From NCBI GenBank assembly GCA_023429845.1, contig JAEZCY010000227.1, positions 1 through 42,624 of the forward strand: a stretch of 42,624 bases of DNA, written 5' to 3'. The stretch's first letter is position 1; every line of letters starts with the position of its first letter. Below, piece by piece: positions 34,143-42,371 of this stretch. This DNA comes from Acidobacteriota bacterium (GTDB taxonomy: Bacteria; Acidobacteriota; Vicinamibacteria; Vicinamibacterales; Vicinamibacteraceae). Below the pieces are notes generated by a model. It was given only the letters and a program-made list of their open reading frames with translations, was not told where the DNA came from and did no database searches. The position numbers and the translations under genes were made by a program.

Positions 34143-35439
34143 CTTTCCTCGTCAGGAAGTAGAGAGCGGCTGCAAGGAGCAGCGCCCCGTTGACGGTCAT
34201 CATGGCCGGCAGGCCCACGCGCTCGATGAGCGCCCCGCTCACGAGACTGCCGAGGGGCATGCCGCCGCGGAAGGCGACCATGTAGATGCTCATCACGCGC
34301 CCGCGCATCTCGTCGGGCGCCACCAGCTGCACGAGCGAGGTCACGAGCGACGTCGTGATGATCGTGGACACGCCCGCCGCGAACAACAGCACGTAGGTCA
34401 ATGGCATGGCGCGCGACCAGGCGATGGCCACGATGAGGATGCTGAACACGGCCTGAAGGCGCAGCAGCAGCCTGCCCATGCCGTCGAAGCGTCCGAGCCA
34501 GGCGACGACGAGCGCGCCGGCCACAGCGCCAGCGCCCGACCACGACATCATGCGCGTGTAGGATTCGACGCCTTCGCCGAACACGTCCTGCGCGAGCACG
34601 GGCAGGAAGGTCTGCATCGGTAGCCCGAGGAAGGTGGAGGACGTGGCCACCACGATGAGCGACACCAGGACCGGATCACGGCGCACGTAGCCGAGCCCGC
34701 CTCGCATCTCGGTGAGCAGGGAGTTGGTGGACGCGGGCCGCACGTGGGGCACCCGCAGCGCCAGCAGCGCGACGATGACGGCGAGGAACGACAGGGCGTT
34801 GAGGCCGAAGCACGCCGCGATGCCCACTGACGTGAGCGCCAGCCCGGCGAGCACCGGTCCCACGACGCGCGACAGGTTGAACTGGATCGAGTTCAGCGCG
34901 ATGGCGTTGGGCAGGTCCTTCTTCGGGACCAGCGACGGGATCAGCGACTGATAGGCGGGGCCACCGAAGGCCTGCGCCAGGCCGGTGACACACGACAGCA
35001 GCAGCACGTGCCAGATCCGCACGATGTCGAACCAGACCAGTCCGGCCAACGACGCGGCCGAGAGGAGCTGGATGACCTGCGAGCTCATGAGCAGCCGGCG
35101 GCGGTCATGCCGATCGGCGATCACGCCGCCGACGAGCGTGAACAGCAGGATGGGCACTTCGCCGAGGAAGGAGTCGAGCCCGAGGTACCATGCCGACCCC
35201 GTCAGCGACAGCACCAGCCAGTTCTGCGCGATCTTCTGCATCCACGTGCCGACGGTGGACGTGAACGCGCCCAGCCACAGCACGCGGAAGTCGCGCGAGG
35301 TCAGCGCCGCCCCGAGTCGCCGCAGGGCGCTCGTGAGTGCCGCCTCGGCTGCTGGTCCTGGGACGTCTGGCGCGGGTGGAACGGCAGGGGCCGGCAAGCC
35401 TGATGAGGATACAATGCGCTCGTTTCCCGCCCTCGCCAC
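34123..35439 (-). CDS. MFS transporter, EntS/MFS_3 type
   Basis: A 438-residue permease with about twelve hydrophobic segments. The loop after segment 2 has GGVIADRHDRRRLL, the MFS motif A, and the segment before it FTSTVGTWMQKIAQNWLVLSLT matches the enterobactin-exporter-like (MFS_3) group. GPAYQSLIPSLVPKKDLPNAIALNS is a further family landmark. Usually an exporter of small organic molecules; the substrate is unknown. The first 30 residues are Pro/Ala-rich. The start is GTG 35439 or TTG 35397. Its start region overlaps the possible promoter of the divergent Gfo/Idh gene, which slightly favours the shorter form. Confidence 0.9.
   Translation of the reverse strand: MARAGNERIVSSSGLPAPAVPPAPDVPGPAAEAALTSALRRLGAALTSRDFRVLWLGAFTSTVGTWMQKIAQNWLVLSLTGSAWYLGLDSFLGEVPILLFTLVGGVIADRHDRRRLLMSSQVIQLLSAASLAGLVWFDIVRIWHVLLLSCVTGLAQAFGGPAYQSLIPSLVPKKDLPNAIALNSIQFNLSRVVGPVLAGLALTSVGIAACFGLNALSFLAVIVALLALRVPHVRPASTNSLLTEMRGGLGYVRRDPVLVSLIVVATSSTFLGLPMQTFLPVLAQDVFGEGVESYTRMMSWSGAGAVAGALVVAWLGRFDGMGRLLLRLQAVFSILIVAIAWSRAMPLTYVLLFAAGVSTIITTSLVTSLVQLVAPDEMRGRVMSIYMVAFRGGMPLGSLVSGALIERVGLPAMMTVNGALLLAAALYFLTRKDGVVRI
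35410..35415 (+). promoter_or_regulatory. Possible -10 for the Gfo/Idh/MocA gene
   Basis: TACAAT followed by GCGC, about 93 bp before the GTG at 35508, identical over ten bases to the element at 32135. No clear -35 hexamer is present. Confidence 0.3.
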
Positions 35440-35507
35440 GGCATCGGCGGACCAGTTCCGGCTTCGCCACAGCCTGGGCGGGGCGTGACCGAAAGGATCG
35501 TCCGGAC

Positions 35508-36818
35508 GTGACCGACCACACCTCTCGACGCGAGTTCATCCGCACCGTGGGCGCCGTTGCCGCTGCGGGCAGCATCGCAGCGCCCGTGGCAGCCGCTGCG
35601 CGCCCCGCCGCCGCCCCGGCGCAGAGCCGTGTGCTCGGCGCCAACGACCGCATCAACGTCGGCTTCGTCGGCTGCGGCGGACGCATGAACTCGCACATCA
35701 CGCACGTGATGAACCGCAGCGCCGCTCGCGGCGACGTCCAGGCGGTGGCGGTCAACGACATCTGGCAGAAGCGCAAGGACCTCGCGCGCGAGAAGACGGG
35801 CGTGGACGCGTCCGCGGTGCATCACGACTACCGCGAGCTCTGTGCCCGGCCCGACGTCGATGCCGTGGTCATCTCGTCGCCCGACCACTGGCACTATGCG
35901 CACACGATGGCCGCGCTCGAGGCGGGCAAGGACGTCTACCTCGAGAAGCCGATGACCTACACCGTGGACGAGGCGCGCAAGATCGCCGAGTACGTGAAGG
36001 CCAACGGCCGCATCCTGCAGGTCGGCAGCCAGTACACGTCGCTCGACCACTTCCACAAGGCGAAGAAGGCGATCGAGGACGGCCTGATCGGCGAGGTGGT
36101 GTGGGCGTCGGGCGGCTTCGGCCGCAACAGCACCAAGCGCGGCAACGAGTGGAACTACCGCATCGATCCCGACGCCAATCCATCGAACCTCGACTGGAAG
36201 GCGTTCCTGGGTAACGCGCCGAAGCGCGACTGGGATCCGGCGCGCTACTTCCGCTGGCGCAAGTACTGGGATTACTCGGGCGGCATCGCGACCGACCTCT
36301 TCTACCACACGGTTGCACCCATCCTGATGGCGGTCGGACCGGAGTTCCCGCTGCGCGTCACCGCCAATGGCGGCATCTACGTGCAGAAGGACCGCGAGGT
36401 GCCCGACACGTTCTTCATGAACGTGGACTATCCGTCGTGGACCATGCAGCTGGCCTGCTCGGTGACCAGCGGCAAGGGAGCGCCGCTGGTGTTCCACGGC
36501 TCGCAGGGCACGATCATCGTCGCCGAGGACAGCGAGTCCTTCGCCAACACGGAGTTGATCGTCGTCCCCGACCGCGACTACAAGGACGACTTCATCAAGA
36601 AGACCGGCGTGGAGGAGCTCCGCGTCGAGGTGAAGCCGTTCGTGCGTGGGGAACACCCGCACATGGACAACTTCCTCGACGCCATGCGCACGCGGCAGAA
36701 GCCGAACCTCGACGCCGATCTCGGCTACAAGGCCATGGCGGCGATCGACGGCGGCGTCACGGCCTACCGCAAGAACAAGGTCGTCGGCTTCGACGCGAAG
36801 TCCGAAAAGCTCACGTAG
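35508..36818 (+). CDS. Tat-exported Gfo/Idh/MocA family oxidoreductase
   Basis: A 436-residue NAD(P)-dependent sugar oxidoreductase family protein. The N-terminus has a twin-arginine signal (SRREFIRTVGAVAAAGS followed by an Ala-rich stretch), so it acts in the periplasm with its cofactor bound before export. The Rossmann domain shows VGFVGCGGRMNSH, and EKPMTYTVDEA carries the catalytic-position Lys. The C-terminal half has the WDYSGGIATDLFYHTV stretch typical of this subgroup. Such exported members are common in Acidobacteriota and Planctomycetes and act on sugars or glycosides; the substrate is unknown. Start: GTG 35508 with AAGGA about 10 bp upstream. The deoxyhypusine-synthase-like gene follows after 55 bp. 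Confidence 0.93.
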   Translation: MTDHTSRREFIRTVGAVAAAGSIAAPVAAAARPAAAPAQSRVLGANDRINVGFVGCGGRMNSHITHVMNRSAARGDVQAVAVNDIWQKRKDLAREKTGVDASAVHHDYRELCARPDVDAVVISSPDHWHYAHTMAALEAGKDVYLEKPMTYTVDEARKIAEYVKANGRILQVGSQYTSLDHFHKAKKAIEDGLIGEVVWASGGFGRNSTKRGNEWNYRIDPDANPSNLDWKAFLGNAPKRDWDPARYFRWRKYWDYSGGIATDLFYHTVAPILMAVGPEFPLRVTANGGIYVQKDREVPDTFFMNVDYPSWTMQLACSVTSGKGAPLVFHGSQGTIIVAEDSESFANTELIVVPDRDYKDDFIKKTGVEELRVEVKPFVRGEHPHMDNFLDAMRTRQKPNLDADLGYKAMAAIDGGVTAYRKNKVVGFDAKSEKLT

Positions 36819-36873
36819 AGCACTGACTCGACGCGAGTTCGAATCCTGCAGTTCGTAATTTGAAATTGTCCCG

Positions 36874-37857
36874 ATGCCACCCATGCCAGGCCCAGTTTCC
36901 CAGTTCATCGAGCGTCACTACCGGCACTTCAACGCGGCGGCGCTGAAGGACGCGGCCGACGCGTACATCGCGCACATCGATGGCGGCGGCTCGATGCTGG
37001 TCACGCTCGCGGGCGCGATGAGCACGGCCGAACTCGGCTGCTCGCTCGCGGAGATGATCAGGCAGGGGAAGGTCACCGCGATTTCCTGCACGGGCGCCAA
37101 CCTCGAAGAGGACGTCTTCAACCTGGTCGCGCACGACCACTACGAGCGCGTGCCGCACTACCGCGAACTCTCGGCGGCCGACGAACAGGCTCTCCTCGAA
37201 CGACACCTGAACCGGGTGACCGACACGTGCATCCCGGAGCACGAGGCGATGCGGCGCATCGAGACGGCCGTGCTCGAGCGCTGGGTGGCGCACGACCAGG
37301 CGGGGACGCGGCTGTTCCCGCACCAGTTCATGTACGAAATCCTGCGCAGCGGCGTGCTGAAGGATTCCTACCAGATCGATCCGAAGGACTCGTGGATGAT
37401 CGCGGCGGCCGAGAAGGACCTGCCGATGTTCGTGCCGGGGTGGGAGGACTCGACGCTCGGCAACATGTATACGTCGCATTGCATCACCGGCGACGTCAAG
37501 AACGTTCACACGGTGCGGACGGGCATCGAATACATGATCAGCCTGGCCGACTGGTACCAGCGCGTCGCGCCGACCTCCTCGATCGGCTTCTTCCAGATCG
37601 GCGGCGGCATCGCCGGCGACTTCCCGATCTGCGTGGTGCCGATGCTGCATCAGGATCTGCAGCGGCCCGAGGTGCCGCTGTGGGGCTACTTCTGCCAGAT
37701 CAGCGACTCCACCACGAGCTACGGTTCGTACTCGGGCGCCGTGCCCAACGAGAAGATCACGTGGGGCAAGCTCGGCGTCGACACGCCGAGGTTCATCATC
37801 GAATCGGACGCCACCATCGTCGCACCGCTGGTGTTCGCGCGCATTCTCGGATGGTAG
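36874..37857 (+). CDS. Deoxyhypusine synthase family protein
   Basis: A 327-residue homologue of deoxyhypusine synthase. In eukaryotes and archaea the enzyme moves the aminobutyl group of spermidine to a lysine of eIF5A. Landmarks are HIDGGGSMLVTLAGAMSTAE, SCTGANLEED, PGWEDSTLGNM, IGFFQIGGGIAGDF and the C-terminal SYGSYSGAVPNEKITWGK, whose last Lys (K299) matches the catalytic lysine of the family. Bacteria lack eIF5A, so the bacterial enzyme may act as a homospermidine synthase or on another amine. The start is ATG 36874 or 36883, with no clear Shine-Dalgarno. The last codons overlap the start of the next gene by 7 bp, so the two are translationally coupled. Confidence 0.93.
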   Translation: MPPMPGPVSQFIERHYRHFNAAALKDAADAYIAHIDGGGSMLVTLAGAMSTAELGCSLAEMIRQGKVTAISCTGANLEEDVFNLVAHDHYERVPHYRELSAADEQALLERHLNRVTDTCIPEHEAMRRIETAVLERWVAHDQAGTRLFPHQFMYEILRSGVLKDSYQIDPKDSWMIAAAEKDLPMFVPGWEDSTLGNMYTSHCITGDVKNVHTVRTGIEYMISLADWYQRVAPTSSIGFFQIGGGIAGDFPICVVPMLHQDLQRPEVPLWGYFCQISDSTTSYGSYSGAVPNEKITWGKLGVDTPRFIIESDATIVAPLVFARILGW

Positions 37858-39914
37858 GTCTGGCACGCGGGGGCGCCTGGCCCCTCTTCCTCATCTCCTT
37901 CCTCATCCTGTTCCTCGAGGTCGCGCTGATCCGCTGGATGCCGGCCTACATCCGCCTCCTCGCGTACTTCTCGAACTTCATCCTGCTCGCGAGCTTCCTC
38001 GGCATCGGCGTCGGGTGCCTCATCGGCTCGCTGCGGACCAACCTGCTCCGCTGGTTCCCGCTGCTGCAGGCGGCGCTGGTGATCGCCGTCGCCGTGGCGC
38101 GCATCGACATCGCCGTGCCGCAGACGTCCGAGAGCATCTATTTCTCGAGCGGAACGTCCGACCAGGTCGTGCCGGTGGAGAGCGCGTGGTTCCTGCCGCT
38201 GCTCTGCATCGCGGTCGCCGTGTTGTTCGTCACGCTGGCGCAGCGGCTCGGGCGAGAGATGAGCGCGCATCCGCCCCTGCGCGCCTACATCGTGAACCTG
38301 GCGGGCAGCCTCGCCGGCGTGATCGCCTTCGGCACGTTGTCGGCGCTCCAGCTGCCGCCCGTCGCCTGGTTCGGCCTCGCGTTCCTCGCCGCCGTGCCGT
38401 TCGTGATCGAGCAGCCGAAGGCGTGGGCGGCGAGCGGCCTCGTGCTGCTGGCGGTGTCGCTCGGTGTCGTACACCGGTTGTCGGGGGACACCCTGTGGTC
38501 GCCGTACTACAAGATCACGGCCCACACGCAGGGCGACGAGACGGTGGTGGAGGTCAACAACATCTTCCACCAGTCCATGGCCCCGCTGCGTGAGAAGGAG
38601 TACTTCTACCAGTGGCCGTACGAGGTGTTCGGCGAGCGCTTCGAAGACGTGCTGATCCTCGGCGCCGGGTCGGGCACCGACGTCGCGGCGGCCCTCGCAC
38701 ACGGCGCCAGGCGCGTTGACGCCGTCGAGATCGATCCGGTCATCGTACGGCTGGGGCGCGAGTACCATCCGGACGCGCCCTACACGGACCCACGCGTGTC
38801 GGTGATCACCAACGATGCCCGGCACTACCTGAGGACCACCGACAAGAAGTACGACCTGGTGGTGTTCGCGCTCATCGACTCGCTCACGCTGCAGTCGTCG
38901 TTCAGCGCCGTGCGGCTCGAGAGTTTCATGTTCACGGAGGAGGCGTTCCGAGCGGTCAAGGAGCGCCTGAAGCCGAACGGCGTCCTCGTCGTCTACAACT
39001 ACTTCCGCGAGAAGTGGCTCGTGGATCGGCTCGCCAACTCGGCTCGCAACGTCTTCGGTGAAGAGCCGAAGGTTCACATCCACAAGGAGCACGGGTACCT
39101 CGGCGTGATGATCGCCGGGCCGGGCACGGCCACCGTCGCCGACTGGCCGGCGCCACCCGACCGGGTGGCCGCGTACAACCACCCGGAGGTGGTGAGTCCG
39201 GGCCTGCCGCTCGACCGCGACCCGACGATCCAGCCGGCGACCGACGACTGGCCGTTCCTGTACATGCGCGAACCGCACCTGCCGCGTCACTACGCCTGGG
39301 CGCTGCTCGGCATCGTCGTGATCTCGCTGGCGGCCGTGGGTGCGACGCTGGCGATGACCCGTCGGGCGCACGCGGGCCGGCTCGGCGTCGGGTCGTTCGC
39401 GCAGTTCTTCCTGCTCGGCGCCGGCTTCATGATCCTCGAGACCAAGGCGATCACGCAGTTCGCGCTGATCTGGGGATCGACGTGGGTCGTGGCGTCGGCG
39501 ACGATTGCCTCCGTGCTGGTGATGGCGGCGCTGGGGGCCTGGCTTGCGGGTCGGCTGCCGCGAATCCGCCCGTGGGTCGTGGGCGTGCCGCTGATGCTCC
39601 TGCTGCTGCTGGCGTACCTGCTGCCGATCGGCTCCGTGACGTTTGCCTCGTTGTCGGCCGAGACGCTGTTCTACTCGGTGCTCACGTTCAGCCCGGTGCT
39701 GCTGGCGGGGCTGCTCTTCAGCGGCGCGCTCAAGCACACCCGCGACGTGGCCGGCGCGTACGGCGCCAACCTGCTCGGCGCGATGCTCGGCGGCGTGGCG
39801 GAGTACCTGGCGCTCGTCACCGGGTATCGGCTGCTGCTTGTCGCCATCGCGCTGTGCTACCTCGCGGCGATCCTGCTGTATCCGCGGCACAAACCGCTTC
39901 CGCACGTCAGGTAG
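37851..39914 (+). CDS. Spermidine-synthase-like protein with membrane domains
   Basis: A 687-residue protein. The N-terminal ~200 residues contain about six membrane segments (LFLISFLILFLEVALIRWM onward). A soluble spermidine-synthase/methyltransferase Rossmann domain sits at ~225-410 (VLILGAGSGTDVAAALAHGA, VDAVEIDPVIVRLGREYHP, NDARHYLRTT, YDLVVFALIDSL). The C-terminal ~250 residues form about seven more segments. The glycine motif is GAGSG where SpeE has GGGDG, and the DSSDP-like catalytic loop is changed to IDSLTL, so it may not be an ordinary aminopropyltransferase. The ATG at 37851 overlaps the stop of the deoxyhypusine-synthase-like gene, a strong hint that both act on polyamines or a related amine. 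Confidence 0.85.
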   Translation: MVGLARGGAWPLFLISFLILFLEVALIRWMPAYIRLLAYFSNFILLASFLGIGVGCLIGSLRTNLLRWFPLLQAALVIAVAVARIDIAVPQTSESIYFSSGTSDQVVPVESAWFLPLLCIAVAVLFVTLAQRLGREMSAHPPLRAYIVNLAGSLAGVIAFGTLSALQLPPVAWFGLAFLAAVPFVIEQPKAWAASGLVLLAVSLGVVHRLSGDTLWSPYYKITAHTQGDETVVEVNNIFHQSMAPLREKEYFYQWPYEVFGERFEDVLILGAGSGTDVAAALAHGARRVDAVEIDPVIVRLGREYHPDAPYTDPRVSVITNDARHYLRTTDKKYDLVVFALIDSLTLQSSFSAVRLESFMFTEEAFRAVKERLKPNGVLVVYNYFREKWLVDRLANSARNVFGEEPKVHIHKEHGYLGVMIAGPGTATVADWPAPPDRVAAYNHPEVVSPGLPLDRDPTIQPATDDWPFLYMREPHLPRHYAWALLGIVVISLAAVGATLAMTRRAHAGRLGVGSFAQFFLLGAGFMILETKAITQFALIWGSTWVVASATIASVLVMAALGAWLAGRLPRIRPWVVGVPLMLLLLLAYLLPIGSVTFASLSAETLFYSVLTFSPVLLAGLLFSGALKHTRDVAGAYGANLLGAMLGGVAEYLALVTGYRLLLVAIALCYLAAILLYPRHKPLPHVR

Positions 39915-39935
39915 GGACGGCCGTCCCGGCCGTCC
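39915..39935 (+). terminator. Hairpin directly after the spermidine-synthase-like gene
   Basis: GGACGGCC (39915-39922) and GGCCGTCC (39928-39935) form a perfect 8-bp stem with a 5-nt loop immediately after the stop codon. No U tract follows. Confidence 0.4.
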
Positions 39936-40012
39936 GTCTCCGCTCCGTCCGTGGGTCTCGGCGGCCGGTTGGGACGGCCGACCCTACCCGCAGTCCTACG
40001 CGAGCGGGGAAG

Positions 40013-40132
40013 ACGGTCGGCTGGGGGCGACGCAGGCTGCCGGCTGGGACGGGCGCAGACGGTCGGCTGGGCGGGCGCAGACGGTCGGCTGGGGCGGGCG
40101 CAGACGGTCGGCTGGGGACAGCCGACCCTACC
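40013..40132. repeat. 22-23 bp tandem repeats ending in a hairpin
   Basis: Four imperfect copies of a unit starting GACGGTCGGCTGGG and ending CGGGCGCA (the first copy expanded) run from 40013. The final copy is replaced by GGTCGGCT (40106-40113) / AGCCGACC (40120-40127), an 8-bp stem. The array lies between the convergent spermidine-synthase-like and cyclase genes and may stop transcription from both sides. Confidence 0.75.
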
Positions 40133-40157
40133 GGAGGTGTGAGCGACGCTCGACGGA

Positions 40158-40814
40158 CTACGACAACAACACGGCGCGGGCCGGCGTGCCGTCGCCGCCT
40201 TCCAGCTTCAAAGGCAACACGACGAGCAGGTACTCGCCGGGCGCCGCCTTGGACAGGTCCAGGCCCTCGACGATGAAGACGTCGTTGCCGAGCAGGGCGC
40301 GATGCGTGACCGGCTCGGGGGCGTGGAAGCCCTCCACCGACAGGTAGTCCACCCCGACGGTCCGCACGCCGCACTCGACGAGATACTGGGCCGCGTCCTC
40401 GGCGATGTAGACGAACTCGGTGTCGAACGGCGCGCCGCTCTCGAGCGTGCCCGAGTTGCGCGTCCGGCACAGTACGGCGCGGGCGCCGTCGATCCGCCCT
40501 TCCAGGTCGGCGCGCGTGATGGCCGACGCGACGTGCGTCAGATCGAGCACGCGAGCCGGAATGATCATCTGCTCCAGCGGGATCGATTCCACCGTCTGCG
40601 GACTCATGCCGAAGTGCCAGGGCGCATCGACGTGCGTGCCTGCGTGGCACGACACCCGGAAGTAGGACACGTTGCAGACGTCGCCCTTCTCCATGCGCAG
40701 CAGCGGCTCGAACTGCCAGACCTCCTGCCCGGGCCACGGCGCAAGCCGCTCGCTGAGGGTCACCGTCACGTCCAGCGCGCGGCCCGATTTCACGTACTCG
40801 TCGATCCAGGACAT
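40158..40814 (-). CDS. Cyclase family (KynB-like) metal-dependent hydrolase
   Basis: A 218-residue protein of the cyclase/arylformamidase family (PF04199). It has the metal-binding signature HAGTHVDAPWHF and a preceding start DVTVTLSERLAPWPGQ, with DYLSVEGFHAPEPVTHRALL near the C-terminus. Members include kynurenine formamidase and several ring-opening hydrolases; the absence of kyn genes here leaves the substrate open. ATG 40814 is the family-like start (MSWIDEYV); the in-frame extension upstream to 41003 translates the heptamer array and is not real. Confidence 0.9.
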   Translation of the reverse strand: MSWIDEYVKSGRALDVTVTLSERLAPWPGQEVWQFEPLLRMEKGDVCNVSYFRVSCHAGTHVDAPWHFGMSPQTVESIPLEQMIIPARVLDLTHVASAITRADLEGRIDGARAVLCRTRNSGTLESGAPFDTEFVYIAEDAAQYLVECGVRTVGVDYLSVEGFHAPEPVTHRALLGNDVFIVEGLDLSKAAPGEYLLVVLPLKLEGGDGTPARAVLLS

Positions 40815-40880
40815 GAGCGGAATATAGATCACCCGCGGCCTTCGTCGGTCGTCCGTCGGCCTTCGCGAACGCGGCCCGCG

Positions 40881-40976
40881 CCGAGTCCGACTCCCGACTC
40901 CCGACTCCCGAACCCCGAACCCCGAATCCCGAGTCCCGAGTCCCGAACCCCGAGTCCCGAGTCCCGAACGCCGAGA
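40881..40976. repeat. CCGAnnC heptamer tandem array
   Basis: About thirteen near-perfect head-to-tail copies of a heptamer CCGA(G/C/A)(T/C)C, beginning CCGAGTCCGACTCCCGACTC and ending just before 40977. It sits between the divergent cyclase and MFS genes. Heptamer arrays of this type are known as short tandemly repeated repetitive sequences in cyanobacteria; here the function is unknown. Confidence 0.88.
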
Positions 40977-41088
40977 TGACCCGTTGTATGCTGTGCCCGC
41001 CAACTCGACATCACCGTCCGCGCCGCTGGCCTCATCAGCCTCCGGCGCCTGGCGTCCACGTCACACGCAAGGGGCCTCGCGCATCGCC

Positions 41089-42270
41089 ATGAACCATCGT
41101 CGTCTCTTCATCGCCAGTTGTGTCGCCCTGATCGCCACCGCGATGTCGTTCGCGATTCGCGGCGACATCATGGGTGAGGTCCAGCAGGAGCTCGCGCTCA
41201 CCGACGTGCAGGTCGGCTGGATCCTCGGAGCTGCGTTCTGGGGCTTCGGGCTCTCGATCCTGTTCGGTGGACCGCTGTGCGACCTGCTCGGGATGGGCAC
41301 GATCATGCGGCTGGCCGCGATTGGCCACATCGTCGGCGCCGTGCTGACCATCGTCTCCACCAACTTCACGGTCTTCTTCCTCTCGACCGTGGTGGTGGGC
41401 ATCGCCAACGGCTTCGTGGAAGCGGCGATCAATCCGCTCATCGCGACCATCTATGCCGAGAACAAGACGTCGAAGCTGACCACGCTCCACGCCTGGTTCC
41501 CGGGCGGCATCGTCATCGGCGGCGTGCTCGCGTTCCTGATGACGCAGGTCGGGTTCGGCTGGAAGGCCAAGGTGCTGACGCTGCTGGTGCCGTCGGCGAT
41601 CTACTTCGCGATGTACATGGGGCAGCGGTTCCCGGCCACCGAGCGCGCGGCAGCCGGCGTGCCTTTCGGCGACATGTTCAAGGAACTGGGGCGACCGCTC
41701 TTCCTCGTCATCTGGTTCTGCATGATCCTCACGGCGGCCACCGAACTGGGCGCCGGCAGCTGGATCCCGACCATCTTCAACCGCGTGACCCACAGCGCCA
41801 CGCAGGCCGGCATCCTGCAGGTGGTCTGGATCAACATGGTGATGTACCTGATGCGACAGTTCGGCCACAACGTGTCGCACAAGATCGCGCCGACCGCCCT
41901 GATCGCGGTCACCGCCGTCATCGCGTCGTTCGGGCTCTACATGTTCAGCCACGCGTCGGACGTGACCGCCGCGTTCATGTGGGCGGGCGTCTTCGCCCTT
42001 GGCATCGCCTTCTGGTGGCCGACGATGCTCGGGATCACGTCGGAGCGCTTCCCGCGGTCGGGCGCGCTGGGGCTCGCCGTGATCGGCGCCACCGGCAGCA
42101 TCGCCACCGCGATCTCGGGTCCGGTGATGGGGTGGTTGAGCGAGACCTACGGCACCGCGAGGGTGCTGCCGATCTGGTCGATGCTGCCGCTGGTGCTCAT
42201 CGCAATCTTCGGCGCCATCTACCTGGCCGACAAGGGCCGGGGAGGGTATAGGGTGCAGAAGATCTCGTAA
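41089..42270 (+). CDS. MFS transporter
   Basis: A 393-residue permease with about twelve hydrophobic segments. It begins MNHRRLFIASCVALIATAMS, then has IRGDIMGEVQQELALTDVQV and a motif-A-like loop GGPLCDLLGMGTIMRLAAIG. AWFPGGIVIGGVLAFL and GSWIPTIFNRVTHSATQAGI mark it as sugar/organic-acid type MFS. It resembles fucose/glucose-type permeases more than drug exporters, but the substrate is not assignable. The ATG at 41089 gives the normal N-terminus; the longer frame from 40984 is Pro/Ser/Ala-rich. The TAA stop shares bases with the first unit of the following repeat array. Confidence 0.9.
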   Translation: MNHRRLFIASCVALIATAMSFAIRGDIMGEVQQELALTDVQVGWILGAAFWGFGLSILFGGPLCDLLGMGTIMRLAAIGHIVGAVLTIVSTNFTVFFLSTVVVGIANGFVEAAINPLIATIYAENKTSKLTTLHAWFPGGIVIGGVLAFLMTQVGFGWKAKVLTLLVPSAIYFAMYMGQRFPATERAAAGVPFGDMFKELGRPLFLVIWFCMILTAATELGAGSWIPTIFNRVTHSATQAGILQVVWINMVMYLMRQFGHNVSHKIAPTALIAVTAVIASFGLYMFSHASDVTAAFMWAGVFALGIAFWWPTMLGITSERFPRSGALGLAVIGATGSIATAISGPVMGWLSETYGTARVLPIWSMLPLVLIAIFGAIYLADKGRGGYRVQKIS

Positions 42271-42370
42271 TGCGGGAATGCGGGGAATGCGGGAATGGCG
42301 AGGGCGCAGGGGAATGCGGGAATGCGGGGATGCGGGAATGGCGAGGGCGCAAGGGAATGCGGAAATGCGA
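42269..42370. repeat. AATGCGGG-based 43-44 bp tandem array
   Basis: Two units (42269-42312, 42313-42355), each built from AATGCGGG octamers followed by AATGGCGAGGGCGCA, plus a partial third to about 42370. The octamer is the same as in the array at 3519, 38.7 kb away. The array ends at or just before the terminal repeat of the IS element. Confidence 0.85.
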
Positions 42371-42371
42371 A

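Noticed and set aside
36830..36860. GAGTTCGAATCC motif resembling the T-arm of a tRNA
   Set aside because: The flanking bases do not form a T stem, and a tRNA body would have to lie inside the oxidoreductase gene; no acceptor or anticodon arm is found.
37719..39905. Very long antisense frame (728 codons) opposite the spermidine-synthase-like gene
   Set aside because: High-GC shadow frame: Arg/Gln/His/Glu-rich with no hydrophobic or domain pattern, while the plus strand has clear membrane segments and motifs.
40815..41003. N-terminal extension of the cyclase-family protein
   Set aside because: The extension translates the heptamer array into Gly/Ser/Arg-rich repeats; the family start at 40814 is well placed.
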